64,000 bases of DNA from CBDFNN01 sp965250215. Lineage in GTDB: Bacteria; Bacteroidota; Rhodothermia; Rhodothermales; DATKEJ01. The notes beneath the pieces were generated by a model, which saw nothing but the letters and a program-made list of their open reading frames with translations, made no database searches and had not been told where the DNA came from. The stretch covers positions 124,001 through 188,000 of the forward strand of contig CBDFNN010000004.1 in assembly GCA_965250215.1 (NCBI GenBank), given 5' to 3'. Numbering within the stretch: the stretch's first letter is position 1; each line of letters starts with the position of its first letter. Shown one piece after another: positions 17,045 to 25,476 of the stretch. Made by a program: the position numbers and the translations under genes.

Positions 17045-18244
17045 ATGAAGGCGATATTCTCAACCCTCCTCTTTTTCTTTGCTGCAGGCACCGCTCTAGC
17101 GCAATCAACAGCGACATATTCCCTGCGATTCGAATCAACCTGGAGTCAAGCAACACACCCGACCGACTGGCCTGGATCGAGTGCCCACTTTTCAGGCGTC
17201 TTTGGCGGTACACACAATTCAAGTGGAAGCTATTGGGCTCCCGGCACCTTGGCTTCGTCAGGTGTAGTCAACGTGGCAGAATTAGGATCGGGAATAGCCT
17301 TCCGCAATGAAGTTGCAAACTCTCCACATTCCGACAAAGGAATGGGATTGTCAGGCATCGCTCTCTCTCCTGACGTCATCAGCCACAGTTTTATAGTAGA
17401 TGAAAACTTCTCCCTCGTTACTCTTATATCGATGCTCGCACCGAGCCCGGATTGGTTTGTAGGTGTGTCTGGCCTGGATCTTCACGATGGTACAAATTGG
17501 ATTCCCCAAATAGTAGTCCCTCTTGTAGCTTGGGACAGCGGGACAGACAACGGTACTAGTTATTTCGCCGCGAACTCACCCAACACACCCGTCAACGTTG
17601 AGAGGCTCGGCAATATCAACGACGGAAATCCGCTCAACACCGATGACATTGTGGGTAGCTTTACCTTCATCCTTGAGAACCCACTAGCAGTTGAGATCAA
17701 AAACTTCAGTCACAATTATTCCGACAATCTCTTAGAGCTGAAATGGGAAACAGCAAATGAAACCAACAACCTCGGTTTTGAAGTTCAACACAGTAGTGAT
17801 AGCATTGAATGGTATCCCATGGGATTTGTAGATGGTGACGGGACCAGTCTGGAGTCAAGAAACTATAGCTTCCTGATAGATGGGCCTCTACCAGGTTTTC
17901 AATCATTTAGACTTCTGCAAATAGATTTCGATGGATCAGTAAGTTTCAGCGAGGTGCTTCACATTGACATCCCCTCCGACTCCCCACTGAAGGTATCGAA
18001 TCCTTATCCGAACCCGGCCATCAACTCAAGTTCTCTATCGATCAGTTCGGCTAACGCTAACTTCCTAAAGATTGAACTATTCGATAGCTCAGGACGAAAA
18101 ATTCGAAACCTATTTGAGGGAGCTCTTTCGCCACGAGAAAGGATGAATATCAATATCAATACCGAGGCACTTCCTAGGGGTGTATATTTCGTTTCCGCAA
18201 GTGGAAATGAAAACAGCCTGCTTACAAAGCTAATAAAGCAATAG
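17045..18244 (+). CDS. Secreted Spondin_N-domain protein with T9SS sorting domain
   Basis: 399 residues. A signal peptide (MKAIFSTLLFFFAAGTALAQ) precedes a Spondin_N domain (about 23-220), recognised by YSLRFESTWSQATHPTDWPG, AHFSGVFGGTHN, LVTLISMLAPSPDWFVGVSG and VAWDSGTDNGTSY. The acidic residues around SGLDLHDG match the Ca-binding side of F-spondin. A short beta domain follows (LLELKWETANETNNLGFEVQHS), then a T9SS type A sorting domain (SNPYPNPAINSSSLSI ... PRGVYFVSASGNENSLLTKLIKQ). It is expected on the cell surface, perhaps in adhesion. The ligand is unknown. Confidence 0.88.
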   Translation: MKAIFSTLLFFFAAGTALAQSTATYSLRFESTWSQATHPTDWPGSSAHFSGVFGGTHNSSGSYWAPGTLASSGVVNVAELGSGIAFRNEVANSPHSDKGMGLSGIALSPDVISHSFIVDENFSLVTLISMLAPSPDWFVGVSGLDLHDGTNWIPQIVVPLVAWDSGTDNGTSYFAANSPNTPVNVERLGNINDGNPLNTDDIVGSFTFILENPLAVEIKNFSHNYSDNLLELKWETANETNNLGFEVQHSSDSIEWYPMGFVDGDGTSLESRNYSFLIDGPLPGFQSFRLLQIDFDGSVSFSEVLHIDIPSDSPLKVSNPYPNPAINSSSLSISSANANFLKIELFDSSGRKIRNLFEGALSPRERMNININTEALPRGVYFVSASGNENSLLTKLIKQ

Positions 18245-18260
18245 TCATCTAACTGTTCGA

Positions 18261-18848
18261 GTGTCGACAAAGCTAAATAAATTACTTCGCGATGTTCGCT
18301 CTTGCACGATTTGTGAAGAGCATCTGGCTCTCGGTCCAAACCCCATTCTTAGCTGTAGCCCAAAGTCGAAAGTTGCGATCATCGGACAGGCACCCGGCAC
18401 TCGGGTCCATAATACCGGCGTCCCCTGGGACGATCCAAGCGGGCTCCGACTTCGAGAATGGATGGACGTTGACGAAGAGAGCTTCTATAACCCCGACATC
18501 TTCGCCATCATTCCAATGGGATTTTGCTATCCCGGTCGAGGAAAGTCAGGTGATCTTCCGCCTAGGCCGGAGTGTGCCGAGGCTTGGCACGAAAAGTTAT
18601 TTGACTTACTTCCAAACATCGAGCTGACTCTGCTGATCGGTCAATATGCTCAGAAATACTATTTAGGAGATCGGAGAAAGCGAAGCCTGACGGAGACCGT
18701 TCAAAACTATCGGGAGTATCTGCCGGAGTTCATGCCTACTGTTCATCCATCGCCAAGAAATTTTATTTGGCAAAAGAAGAACCCCTGGTTTGTCGAGGAA
18801 ATCGTCCCGATTTTGAGAAAAAGAGTCGCGCCGTTTGTAGCTAGTTGA
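18261..18848 (+). CDS. Uracil-DNA glycosylase superfamily protein
   Basis: 195 residues from a GTG start 16 bp after the preceding stop. The UDG fold is indicated by KVAIIGQAPGTRVHNTGVPWDDPSGLRLREWM (motif 1 with GQAPG), an LLIGQYAQ strand, and MPTVHPSPRNFIW (motif 2 HPSPRN). An N-terminal CTIC pair (RSCTICEEHLALGPNP) resembles half of an iron-sulfur site, but the other ligands are not clear. It is presumably a base-excision repair or nucleic-acid-binding enzyme. It belongs to the small proteins often annotated simply as uracil-DNA glycosylase family, and activity is not certain. Confidence 0.85.
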   Translation: MSTKLNKLLRDVRSCTICEEHLALGPNPILSCSPKSKVAIIGQAPGTRVHNTGVPWDDPSGLRLREWMDVDEESFYNPDIFAIIPMGFCYPGRGKSGDLPPRPECAEAWHEKLFDLLPNIELTLLIGQYAQKYYLGDRRKRSLTETVQNYREYLPEFMPTVHPSPRNFIWQKKNPWFVEEIVPILRKRVAPFVAS

Positions 18849-18895
18849 AAGTGGTCGGTCGATTATTGTAGATTAGAGTACCAATCTAAGAGCTC

Positions 18896-19723
18896 ATGGC
18901 AACCATTGTTGTTCACGGAACGATGACGACTTCCGCAGCCAAGAACAGTACTTGGTGGTGGAATTCTTGGCATGACTCGGGATTTCTAGGTGCTCTCGCT
19001 GGCGGGATGTCCGAGGCCTCGTCTTGGCATGATGTCTGGAGAGTAAACGGAGTAGCTGTCTCCAACATTCCAGAACTAACTCAGACTAAGTGGAGTGCAT
19101 TGAAAGGCCGGAGTGGCTTGGCTCAATACAGGGGCCATTTCACCTGGTCAGGAGCAAACATGTTTTTGTCTAGAGATGTTGGTGCGACTCAGTTCGCTGA
19201 ATATTTGAACGCCATTAGATCTCTCACAAATGAGGAAATCTGCGTTGTAGCACATTCCCACGGTTGCAATGTTGTCAAAGCGGCATTATCTCACCGATCG
19301 CTCTCAGCTCAAGTGTCGATCTCTAAGCTAGTGTTTCTAGCCTGCCCCCACTTTCAATCACATGATGGAAGTTTGAGATATCGGATTCCTCCACCTAAGG
19401 TCGGACAAATATTGAATCTCTATACCCAGCAAGACCCGGTTCAAACATCTTACGCGCAATCCTTGACCGGACCGGCAGCTAAGCTTGCTGACTTCCTTCC
19501 ACAAGAGTCTCATAGAACCGATCCGGACCCAGCAGTTCATCACCTTTATCGAAATTTTGAAGTCCCATGCTCGGCATCAGGAGTCAAAGCGCATTCCGTC
19601 ATGCATGGTGCCTTGATCGGTGGATTGTGTGGGATGTGGCTAAATAGTAATGAGACCTTTCCGACAATAGTCTCGAGATATCCAGATCTTCCGGCGATAC
19701 CAAGCAACGATACGGGAGAATAA
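18896..19723 (+). CDS. Alpha/beta hydrolase fold protein
   Basis: 275 residues, no signal peptide. It begins with a beta strand and oxyanion turn (MATIVVHGTMTTS) and has a nucleophile-elbow sequence CVVAHSHGCNVVKAAL around residue 122-130, in which the usual first Gly of GxSxG is Ala. LVFLACPHF and ILNLYTQQDPVQTSYAQS follow as the later strand and acid region, and a candidate catalytic His is in GVKAHSVMHG. The architecture resembles bacterial lipase/PGAP1-type serine hydrolases. The substrate is unknown. It is transcribed alone, converging with the DUF4230 gene. Confidence 0.7.
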   Translation: MATIVVHGTMTTSAAKNSTWWWNSWHDSGFLGALAGGMSEASSWHDVWRVNGVAVSNIPELTQTKWSALKGRSGLAQYRGHFTWSGANMFLSRDVGATQFAEYLNAIRSLTNEEICVVAHSHGCNVVKAALSHRSLSAQVSISKLVFLACPHFQSHDGSLRYRIPPPKVGQILNLYTQQDPVQTSYAQSLTGPAAKLADFLPQESHRTDPDPAVHHLYRNFEVPCSASGVKAHSVMHGALIGGLCGMWLNSNETFPTIVSRYPDLPAIPSNDTGE

Positions 19724-19844
19724 TACTCATTGGGTTTTCCGGCCATCCGAATTCCAGATCGACCTCCATGCCGATGAAATGTTTTTCCGAACAACGGCTC
19801 GTCTCATATTCTGACGACTGAAAACTGAAGGATGATGAGTATCC

Positions 19845-20504
19845 TTATCCCACCTCCGGTTCGAAGGAGAATCCGCCACCGAGTACAAAACGAAACTTCG
19901 CCTCCACCATTCCGAGTGCTTCTAATACGGGCGCAAGCATGGTCTCTAGCGCTTGAGCCGTATTTATTCGCGATTGCTGATCATTCTCCATGTGAATTTG
20001 AGCTTGAAGTCTCAGTGCCTCTTCAACTTTCGAGAGTGCGCGTTTTTCCTGAGCTTGCCCACTTTGTGAATGCAGTCTCGCCCATCCAACTTCTGTCTGA
20101 ACTTCGGCCTTATCTAAATGTGGTTCCGTGGAGTAAATTGATAGCTCTGGTAGATTAACCTCTATGACGCCATCCTCAGCCAGGATGATGTCCTCAGCCT
20201 TGAGCTCTTGAACATTGAATCCATAGGAAACCTTACCAGGAATTTTAAGCGTCGTTTTTGTCGTGCCAAGATTTATTGGTAGAGGCAGAAAAAGAACTGG
20301 AACGATGAAGGACTTCGTGTTCTCCTCCTCGATCACGGTGTTGATTTCAAGAAATCCCGTCACAAGGAAGGACTCAGGCGCTTCAGATTCTAGCTTTGTG
20401 ATAATTGAGCTTCGAAGTTCTTCCTGAGTAAGTCCGCCGTTCAACCAATAGTAGACGCCGGCACCGATAAAGAGTAAAAGTATGAGTAGAAGGACATAAC
20501 GCAT
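19845..20504 (-). CDS. DUF4230 family membrane-anchored protein
   Basis: 219 residues with one N-terminal membrane anchor (YVLLLILLLFIGAGVYYWL). The body begins with a signature-like region (FLVTGFLEINTVIEEENTK, KTTLKIPGKVSYGFNVQELKAEDI) and EDGVIEVNLPELSIYSTEPHLDKAEVQTEVGW, typical of DUF4230. A Gln/Glu-rich helix follows (KRALSKVEEALRLQAQI), and the end is EALGMVEAKFRF. Function unknown; probably exposed on the outer face of the inner membrane. Confidence 0.8.
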   Translation of the reverse strand: MRYVLLLILLLFIGAGVYYWLNGGLTQEELRSSIITKLESEAPESFLVTGFLEINTVIEEENTKSFIVPVLFLPLPINLGTTKTTLKIPGKVSYGFNVQELKAEDIILAEDGVIEVNLPELSIYSTEPHLDKAEVQTEVGWARLHSQSGQAQEKRALSKVEEALRLQAQIHMENDQQSRINTAQALETMLAPVLEALGMVEAKFRFVLGGGFSFEPEVG

Positions 20505-20592
20505 GCGGATCTTATAACCGTCGCCGCATTTTGTGCCGAGCTCTTAGAGCGATTCCCTTCTGATCTCCTCGACTATGCTCTGTTTCGAAAGA

Positions 20593-21501
20593 CTAATCAA
20601 ATACAGATATCATTTCAGGACGGAAGCATTTCCTTCCTTTCCTTGCGATATTATTGATTTTCGGTCTTCGAGCGCAAATCTCGAATGGCGCCAATAATCC
20701 TCGCTTCAAATTCTCCGCTAAGTTGTCAACCTTTCTCTTCGCCTCGCTTCCCATGAGCATATGAATTCCCAAAGGGGGTGGGCCGTCTCCTGAATCCAAT
20801 CTTGCCTTCACCTTTTCAAAAAAGTCCAAAGCGAATTGGTAGCGGTCTTGACAAAAAACTATTTCGAAACCAGCGGATTCAAGATGTTCAACATACTCGT
20901 CAGCGCTAGCTAAGAAGGAAGTCTTTAGTCCATTAGCCCAAGGCAGCGGATAGGCGAGATCACCTTCTCCGTATTTTGTGATATCGAAAACACCAAAAAG
21001 TGACCCAGGCTTCAAAATCCTGAAAGCCTCTTTGAAGGCTTGAGCTTTGTTTTCCACGTTCATAAATACGTGCATCGCGAAGGCACCGTCGAAATTCCTT
21101 TCTGGATAGTTGATTGAAAGTGCATTGCCGATGTGCAGGTTTACCTGCTCGCCAAGTCCTACCCAATCGTTGAGAATTTGACCCGTGGCGATATATTCTT
21201 TCGTCAGATCGATTCCACGGACCTTGGATCCGAAACGATCCGCCACGTATCGCGCTGATCCACCGATTCCACATCCAATATCCAGGACTTTGTCGTCTGA
21301 GCCAAAGCCGAGTTGATTTAGAAAGAGCTCCGTCGCCACACGTCCACCAGTATGAAATTCATCGACTGGACTGAGATCGTCTACCTCAATATTGTCGAAC
21401 TCCTTACCGAGATCGTCTAGACCTGTGGTTATTGATTGTAGTGTGTTGCCTAGAGCATAGTGCTGCGTCACGGCTTCAAACAGATTGAGTTCACTTTTCA
21501 T
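20593..21501 (-). CDS. Class I SAM-dependent methyltransferase (sarcosine/dimethylglycine methyltransferase-like)
   Basis: 302 residues. The SAM-binding motif I is KVLDIGCGIGGSARYVADRFG (about 75-95), followed by VRGIDLTKEYIATGQILND, HIGNALSINYPERNFDGAFAMHVFMNVENK and AFRILKPGSLFGVFDI. The N-terminal QHYALGNTLQSITTGL and the GGRVATELFL segment are like glycine/sarcosine/dimethylglycine methyltransferases and tocopherol-type methyltransferases. The small-molecule acceptor is not decidable from sequence. It is transcribed alone, with a 326-bp repeat-bearing gap upstream. Confidence 0.85.
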   Translation of the reverse strand: MKSELNLFEAVTQHYALGNTLQSITTGLDDLGKEFDNIEVDDLSPVDEFHTGGRVATELFLNQLGFGSDDKVLDIGCGIGGSARYVADRFGSKVRGIDLTKEYIATGQILNDWVGLGEQVNLHIGNALSINYPERNFDGAFAMHVFMNVENKAQAFKEAFRILKPGSLFGVFDITKYGEGDLAYPLPWANGLKTSFLASADEYVEHLESAGFEIVFCQDRYQFALDFFEKVKARLDSGDGPPPLGIHMLMGSEAKRKVDNLAENLKRGLLAPFEICARRPKINNIARKGRKCFRPEMISVFD

Positions 21502-21827
21502 TAAAATTACCTTCTCTTGCTCAATTCGATTGTTGAGTCGATTAAATATTGATTGGTAATAGTAGTGGCGAGAGAATGCCTGCTTTTAGTTGACGGGCGA
21601 CTAAGAATGCATTGCCTACAGTTCTTGGAAAGGGCTGACAGGTGTTCAGTGTTCCGTGTGCCGTGTTCCGGAAGAATTAGATTTAAGCATCTCCTTAGTC
21701 ATTCCCTCAGAGCATTTCCTCTGCGAACTGACGACACAATCCCCAAGCGAATTACAATCAACTACCACACACGGCACACGGGACACGGGACACGAAAACA
21801 GCAAACTGTGGACTGTTAACTATTTAA
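21502..21827. other. Intergenic region with ACACGG-type inverted words
   Basis: 326 bp between the divergent-side methyltransferase start and the amidohydrolase stop. It holds no supported gene, only two oppositely oriented word arrays (21651-21671 and 21766-21794) sharing a 13-bp perfect inverted repeat. Confidence 0.6.
21654..21781. repeat. 13-bp inverted repeat of ACACGG words
   Basis: CCGTGTGCCGTGT (21654-21666) is the exact reverse complement of ACACGGCACACGG (21769-21781), 102 bp apart. Each arm continues into further copies (GTTCCGTG on the left, GGACACGGGACACG on the right). The uvrA leader has the same words. Confidence 0.8.
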
Positions 21828-23228
21828 CTACTCCCTGTATCCTTCCGCTATCTCCTTTAGCCGAGCCTGAATCATTTCTTCCGTCATCCACTGACCTCGC
21901 ACCATGACGCCTGCTCGATCCTTCATGTTGTGAATGTCTTCCAGCGGATTGGAGTTTAACAGAATCATGTCGGCTCTGGAATCTCTTTTGATAGTTCCGA
22001 AAACATCTTTGTCCGCGAAATATCGGCCAACATTTGAGGTACCCGACGACAATATTTCGTAAGGACTCATGCCGGCTTCCAACATCGAATTCCATTCTCG
22101 ATGGATGGAAAATCCGGGCACAGAAAACAACTGGGGCGCATCTGTACCAAATACAATATTGACTCCTCCTTCGTTTAGGGCTCGGAGAATCATGGACCTA
22201 TTTTTCGCTTCCCAACTGGCAGCCTCGATGTTGAATGCTGGATTGGAAATTCGTCGTCTCTGACTTGAAATGTATCCATTGCGCTGGTTAGCTGGGATAT
22301 AGGCCATTTCATCGTAACCGATCATCTCTTCGAGGTCATTGACACCAAGAACGGTCTCCCACAACTCCATAGTAGGAACGATCCAAGTGCCTACTTTTTT
22401 CGATTTTGCCACCAAGGCGTTCAGCTTGTCCTCGTTCATTGGCCCATTGGTGCCATTAACTCCAATCGCATAGCCGTCCACATGATCGATTGATATCTGA
22501 CCCAAATCCAAAGCGGCATCGATTCCCACTTCAGCTGGAACGTGTCCACCAAATGGAATACCAACATCCTTTGCTGTCTCCGCCATAGCAGTGTACTCCT
22601 CCATGCTTAATCCGGGATGAACCTTCAATAGATCCCAGCCCTCGGCTTTCTGTGCTTTTACCTTTGCCACGGCAGCATCGGGAGAGCTAATCGATCCGCC
22701 AGAAAAACTAGGGCCCGCCAAATAGAGAGTAGGACCTAGTAGGCTTCCCTCATTTATTTCCTTCTTCAGCTCCAATTGTCCAGGTGCACCCAACATACCG
22801 CGGACCGTTGTGACGCCGTTGGCGACGTACATGAACATAACATTCTCGACATCCTGTCTTGGGCCCCTCGGATCAGGAATGTGTCCATGCATTTCAGCGA
22901 ATCCAGGAATGAGATATTTCCCTTCCCCTCCAATAAATTCATAGGTCCCTTCAAGATTGGTTGTTGCTGTTGGCGAAATGGATAGGATCCGATCTCCCGA
23001 AACGACTACCGTCTGATTCCTTAAAACCTCTTCACCATCCATGGGGATGACATTGACATTCGTAAAGGCAATTCCGCTTTTTACTTCGATATTTGTCCCA
23101 GACGAGGACACTCCCTCCGAGTTAAGTCCTTCCTTTTGTTCATACATCGTACTCGTCCCATTTTGACACGAGATTGATAAAGAGGACAAGACGATGAGAA
23201 GGATTAGGAAAGTAGAATAATGTTTCAT
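21828..23228 (-). CDS. Amidohydrolase-family lipoprotein
   Basis: 466 residues. The lipoprotein signal (MKHYSTFLILLIVLSSLSISC) defines the ATG at 23228; an upstream extension to 23309 in the same frame precedes the signal and is rejected. Metal ligands of the imidazolonepropionase/dipeptidase-type amidohydrolases are present: HGH in IPGFAEMHGHIPD, the probable carbamylated Lys in LLKVHPGLSMEEY, His in PFGGHVPA and ISIDHVDGY, and Asp in VFGTDAPQL. It probably hydrolyses cyclic amides or dipeptides in the periplasm; the substrate is unknown. The C-terminal GTIKRDSRADMILLNSNPLEDI is the typical amidohydrolase end. Confidence 0.93.
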   Translation of the reverse strand: MKHYSTFLILLIVLSSLSISCQNGTSTMYEQKEGLNSEGVSSSGTNIEVKSGIAFTNVNVIPMDGEEVLRNQTVVVSGDRILSISPTATTNLEGTYEFIGGEGKYLIPGFAEMHGHIPDPRGPRQDVENVMFMYVANGVTTVRGMLGAPGQLELKKEINEGSLLGPTLYLAGPSFSGGSISSPDAAVAKVKAQKAEGWDLLKVHPGLSMEEYTAMAETAKDVGIPFGGHVPAEVGIDAALDLGQISIDHVDGYAIGVNGTNGPMNEDKLNALVAKSKKVGTWIVPTMELWETVLGVNDLEEMIGYDEMAYIPANQRNGYISSQRRRISNPAFNIEAASWEAKNRSMILRALNEGGVNIVFGTDAPQLFSVPGFSIHREWNSMLEAGMSPYEILSSGTSNVGRYFADKDVFGTIKRDSRADMILLNSNPLEDIHNMKDRAGVMVRGQWMTEEMIQARLKEIAEGYRE

Positions 23229-23394
23229 GGCTTGAGCTTGGTCGGTGTTAGTTCCGACCTTAATATATAGAACGAAATACCGAGAATGCCATGTGCCATT
23301 TCTCCGCATCCTCGATGAGTTTCTAGTAGTTGCGAAAAGGCGCTCGGATCAGACAGACCATCTCTCTGATATTGAGCATCAAGAATGAGATAAC

Positions 23395-24690
23395 ATGAAT
23401 CGACGTCACTTTCTTCAAACAAGTGGGAGCGCTGGAGCGGCTCTCTCTTTAGGTCCCCTTATCAAAACCGTTCCACGAATCAGACGACACCGGGTCGGAC
23501 TGATTGGTTCTGGTTGGTGGGGCATGAACATTTTACGTGTTGCCATACAAAGTAGAGAAATAGACGTCGTCGCAATGTGCGATGTTGACGATCGGCAGAT
23601 GGCTCCCGCCTTAGCGGAAGTCGAATCTATGACGGGCAAAAAGCCCAATGTCTACAAAGACTATCGAGAGATGCTTTCGAGGGAGCAAATGGACATCGCT
23701 ATTATTGCAACCCCCGATCATTGGCATGCTCTAGTTGCTATTGCCGCGATGGAAGCGGGCTGTCATCTCTATTTAGAAAAGCCAGTTGGCCATACGATCT
23801 ACGAAGGTCGGGCTATGCTACATACATCTCTTTCAGCAGATCGATTGGTGCAAGTTGGTACACACAGACGTGTCTCGCCGCACAATATATCTGGAATGGA
23901 ATTTCTCCGATCAGGAAAAGTTGGCAAGATAGGAATGGTTCGGGCTTTTGTTCACTATGGAGGTGGCGCTGGTTCGCCTCATCCTGACTCCGAGCCACCA
24001 GAAGGATTGGACTGGAACATGTGGTGCGGACCCGCTCCGCTCAGAGCTTACAATGAAAAATTACATCCAAAAGGATTTCGGCATCATCTCGATTTCGCAA
24101 ATGGAATGCTGGGAGACTGGGGCATCCACTGGATGGATCAAATCCTTTGGTGGACAGAAGAGAAATATCCAAAGAAAATCTTTTCGTCTGGTAGTAGACA
24201 TATAAGGCAACAGGAAGACGACGCGCCGGATACACAAGTTGCAACATTCGAATTTGAGAGTTTTACCGCTACTTGGGAGCATCGACGATACGCCGGCAAT
24301 AAGGCTGAGTCGACTAACCTTGGGTGCTACTTCTATGGTACCAAGGGTACTTTTCACTTGGGTTGGTTAGACGGATGGACCTTCTATCCGAGCGATGACA
24401 AAAGTCCTGTCGTACACGAGGACCCTAAACTAAATGAACCCGATCAGCAGAACATCAAAGGGCTTTGGTATGATTTGATTGATGCCATCGATAAGAAGAG
24501 GCAGCCTGTTTGCTCAATGGAGGTCGGACATCTATCGACAAATGTCTCGCTTCTGGGGATGTTGTCAATGAAGGCTGGTCGCAGTATTGAATGGGATGGA
24601 GAAAAAGAGATCGTGATCAATGACCCGGAGGCAAATGCCTTGTTGAAAAGGGATTACCGAGGTCCATGGAAATATCCAATTGTCACCTAG
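23395..24690 (+). CDS. Gfo/Idh/MocA family oxidoreductase with Tat signal
   Basis: 431 residues. The twin-arginine signal NRRHFLQTSGSAGAALSL predicts export in folded form. The Rossmann motif is RHRVGLIGSGWWG (about 32-43), followed by the family EKP motif (CHLYLEKPVGHT, Lys129). The second half has GFRHHLDFANGMLGDWGIHWMDQILWW, the variant typical of periplasmic Gfo/Idh enzymes of Bacteroidota and Planctomycetes. It is probably an NAD(P)-dependent sugar or polyol dehydrogenase or glycoside-processing enzyme. Neighbouring TIM-barrel isomerases support a carbohydrate role. Confidence 0.93.
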   Translation: MNRRHFLQTSGSAGAALSLGPLIKTVPRIRRHRVGLIGSGWWGMNILRVAIQSREIDVVAMCDVDDRQMAPALAEVESMTGKKPNVYKDYREMLSREQMDIAIIATPDHWHALVAIAAMEAGCHLYLEKPVGHTIYEGRAMLHTSLSADRLVQVGTHRRVSPHNISGMEFLRSGKVGKIGMVRAFVHYGGGAGSPHPDSEPPEGLDWNMWCGPAPLRAYNEKLHPKGFRHHLDFANGMLGDWGIHWMDQILWWTEEKYPKKIFSSGSRHIRQQEDDAPDTQVATFEFESFTATWEHRRYAGNKAESTNLGCYFYGTKGTFHLGWLDGWTFYPSDDKSPVVHEDPKLNEPDQQNIKGLWYDLIDAIDKKRQPVCSMEVGHLSTNVSLLGMLSMKAGRSIEWDGEKEIVINDPEANALLKRDYRGPWKYPIVT

Positions 24691-24736
24691 TCGTGCATCG
24701 CGGAACTAGCCGGACTCATTCACTCAATCAGCAATA

Positions 24737-25381
24737 ATGATATACACCATCGCAAGGGCCGGCTTAAGAGCATTGGGAAAATGGACGCGCAAAAGAGAAG
24801 CAATAGATTTCCCTATCTCAAATTTCTCAGCGAAGCACATCGAAAACTGCAAGTCTCTTGTCGATCGAATGCAGCTTCTCGATCTCCTTCCCAAGAATGC
24901 AATCGTTGCTGAAATTGGTGTATTCAAGGCAGACTTCTCCAAACCAATTCTGGACAGGACCAAGCCTTCCAAATTCTACCTAATAGACTCTTGGGCTTCC
25001 AAGCGTTACAACGATGGTCACTTCGATCTCGTGAATAGTCTCTTCGTTGAGGAAATCAAGAATGGGCAAGTTGAACTCATTCGAGATCTGTCCTTCAATG
25101 GAATACAGGCTCTAGCTGATGACCATTTGGACTGGGTCTATTTGGACACGGATCATTCGCTAAAAACAACACAGGAAGAACTCCGGCTCCTGCTTCCCAA
25201 AATGAAGTCGAAAGGCATTATTGCCGGGCATGATTATATCCAAGGCAATTGGAATGGCGTCGTCCGTTACGGCGTGATCGAGGCGGTTCGAGAGTTCTGC
25301 TTGAGGGAGAATTGGGAGCTGATCTATCTCACGCATGAGCTAGACAATCATCCATCCTTTGCTATTAGAGCGATAGAGTAG
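24737..25381 (+). CDS. SAM-dependent methyltransferase (Methyltransf_24-like)
   Basis: 214 residues, soluble. NAIVAEIGVFKADFSKPIL (about 53-71) is the glycine-poor motif I of this class, FYLIDSWASKRYN carries the acidic residue that binds the SAM ribose, and HLDWVYLDTDHSLKTTQEELRLLLPKMKSKGIIAGHDY is characteristic of the Methyltransf_24 family. Such enzymes often modify glycans or secondary metabolites, but the acceptor is unknown. The stop codon's last base is the first base of a 5-copy GATTGTCC array. Confidence 0.8.
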   Translation: MIYTIARAGLRALGKWTRKREAIDFPISNFSAKHIENCKSLVDRMQLLDLLPKNAIVAEIGVFKADFSKPILDRTKPSKFYLIDSWASKRYNDGHFDLVNSLFVEEIKNGQVELIRDLSFNGIQALADDHLDWVYLDTDHSLKTTQEELRLLLPKMKSKGIIAGHDYIQGNWNGVVRYGVIEAVREFCLRENWELIYLTHELDNHPSFAIRAIE

Positions 25382-25420
25382 ATTGTCCGATTGTCCGATT
25401 GTCCGATTGTCCGATTGTCC
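25381..25420. repeat. GATTGTCC x5 tandem array
   Basis: Five perfect 8-bp units followed by a truncated GATTCC. The first G is also the third base of the methyltransferase stop codon. The gap separates convergent genes, so the array is in a 3' region for both. Confidence 0.95.
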
Positions 25421-25476
25421 GATTCCATCTCAATCGTCGTTCAATTGAAACGTCATAGCGATGGGCAAAAGACAAC

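Noticed and set aside
16829..17048. Overlapping small open frames before the Spondin_N gene
   Set aside because: They cover repeat arrays (CTCCTCAG, TTGGTC words) and have no protein-like features beyond a hydrophobic stretch from T-rich DNA.
21553..21819. 88-codon plus-strand open frame within the ACACGG repeat gap
   Set aside because: Its translation consists of the repeat words in another frame, with no start context or family.
23229..23309. 27-residue N-terminal extension of the amidohydrolase
   Set aside because: It would precede and mask the clear lipoprotein signal starting at 23228.
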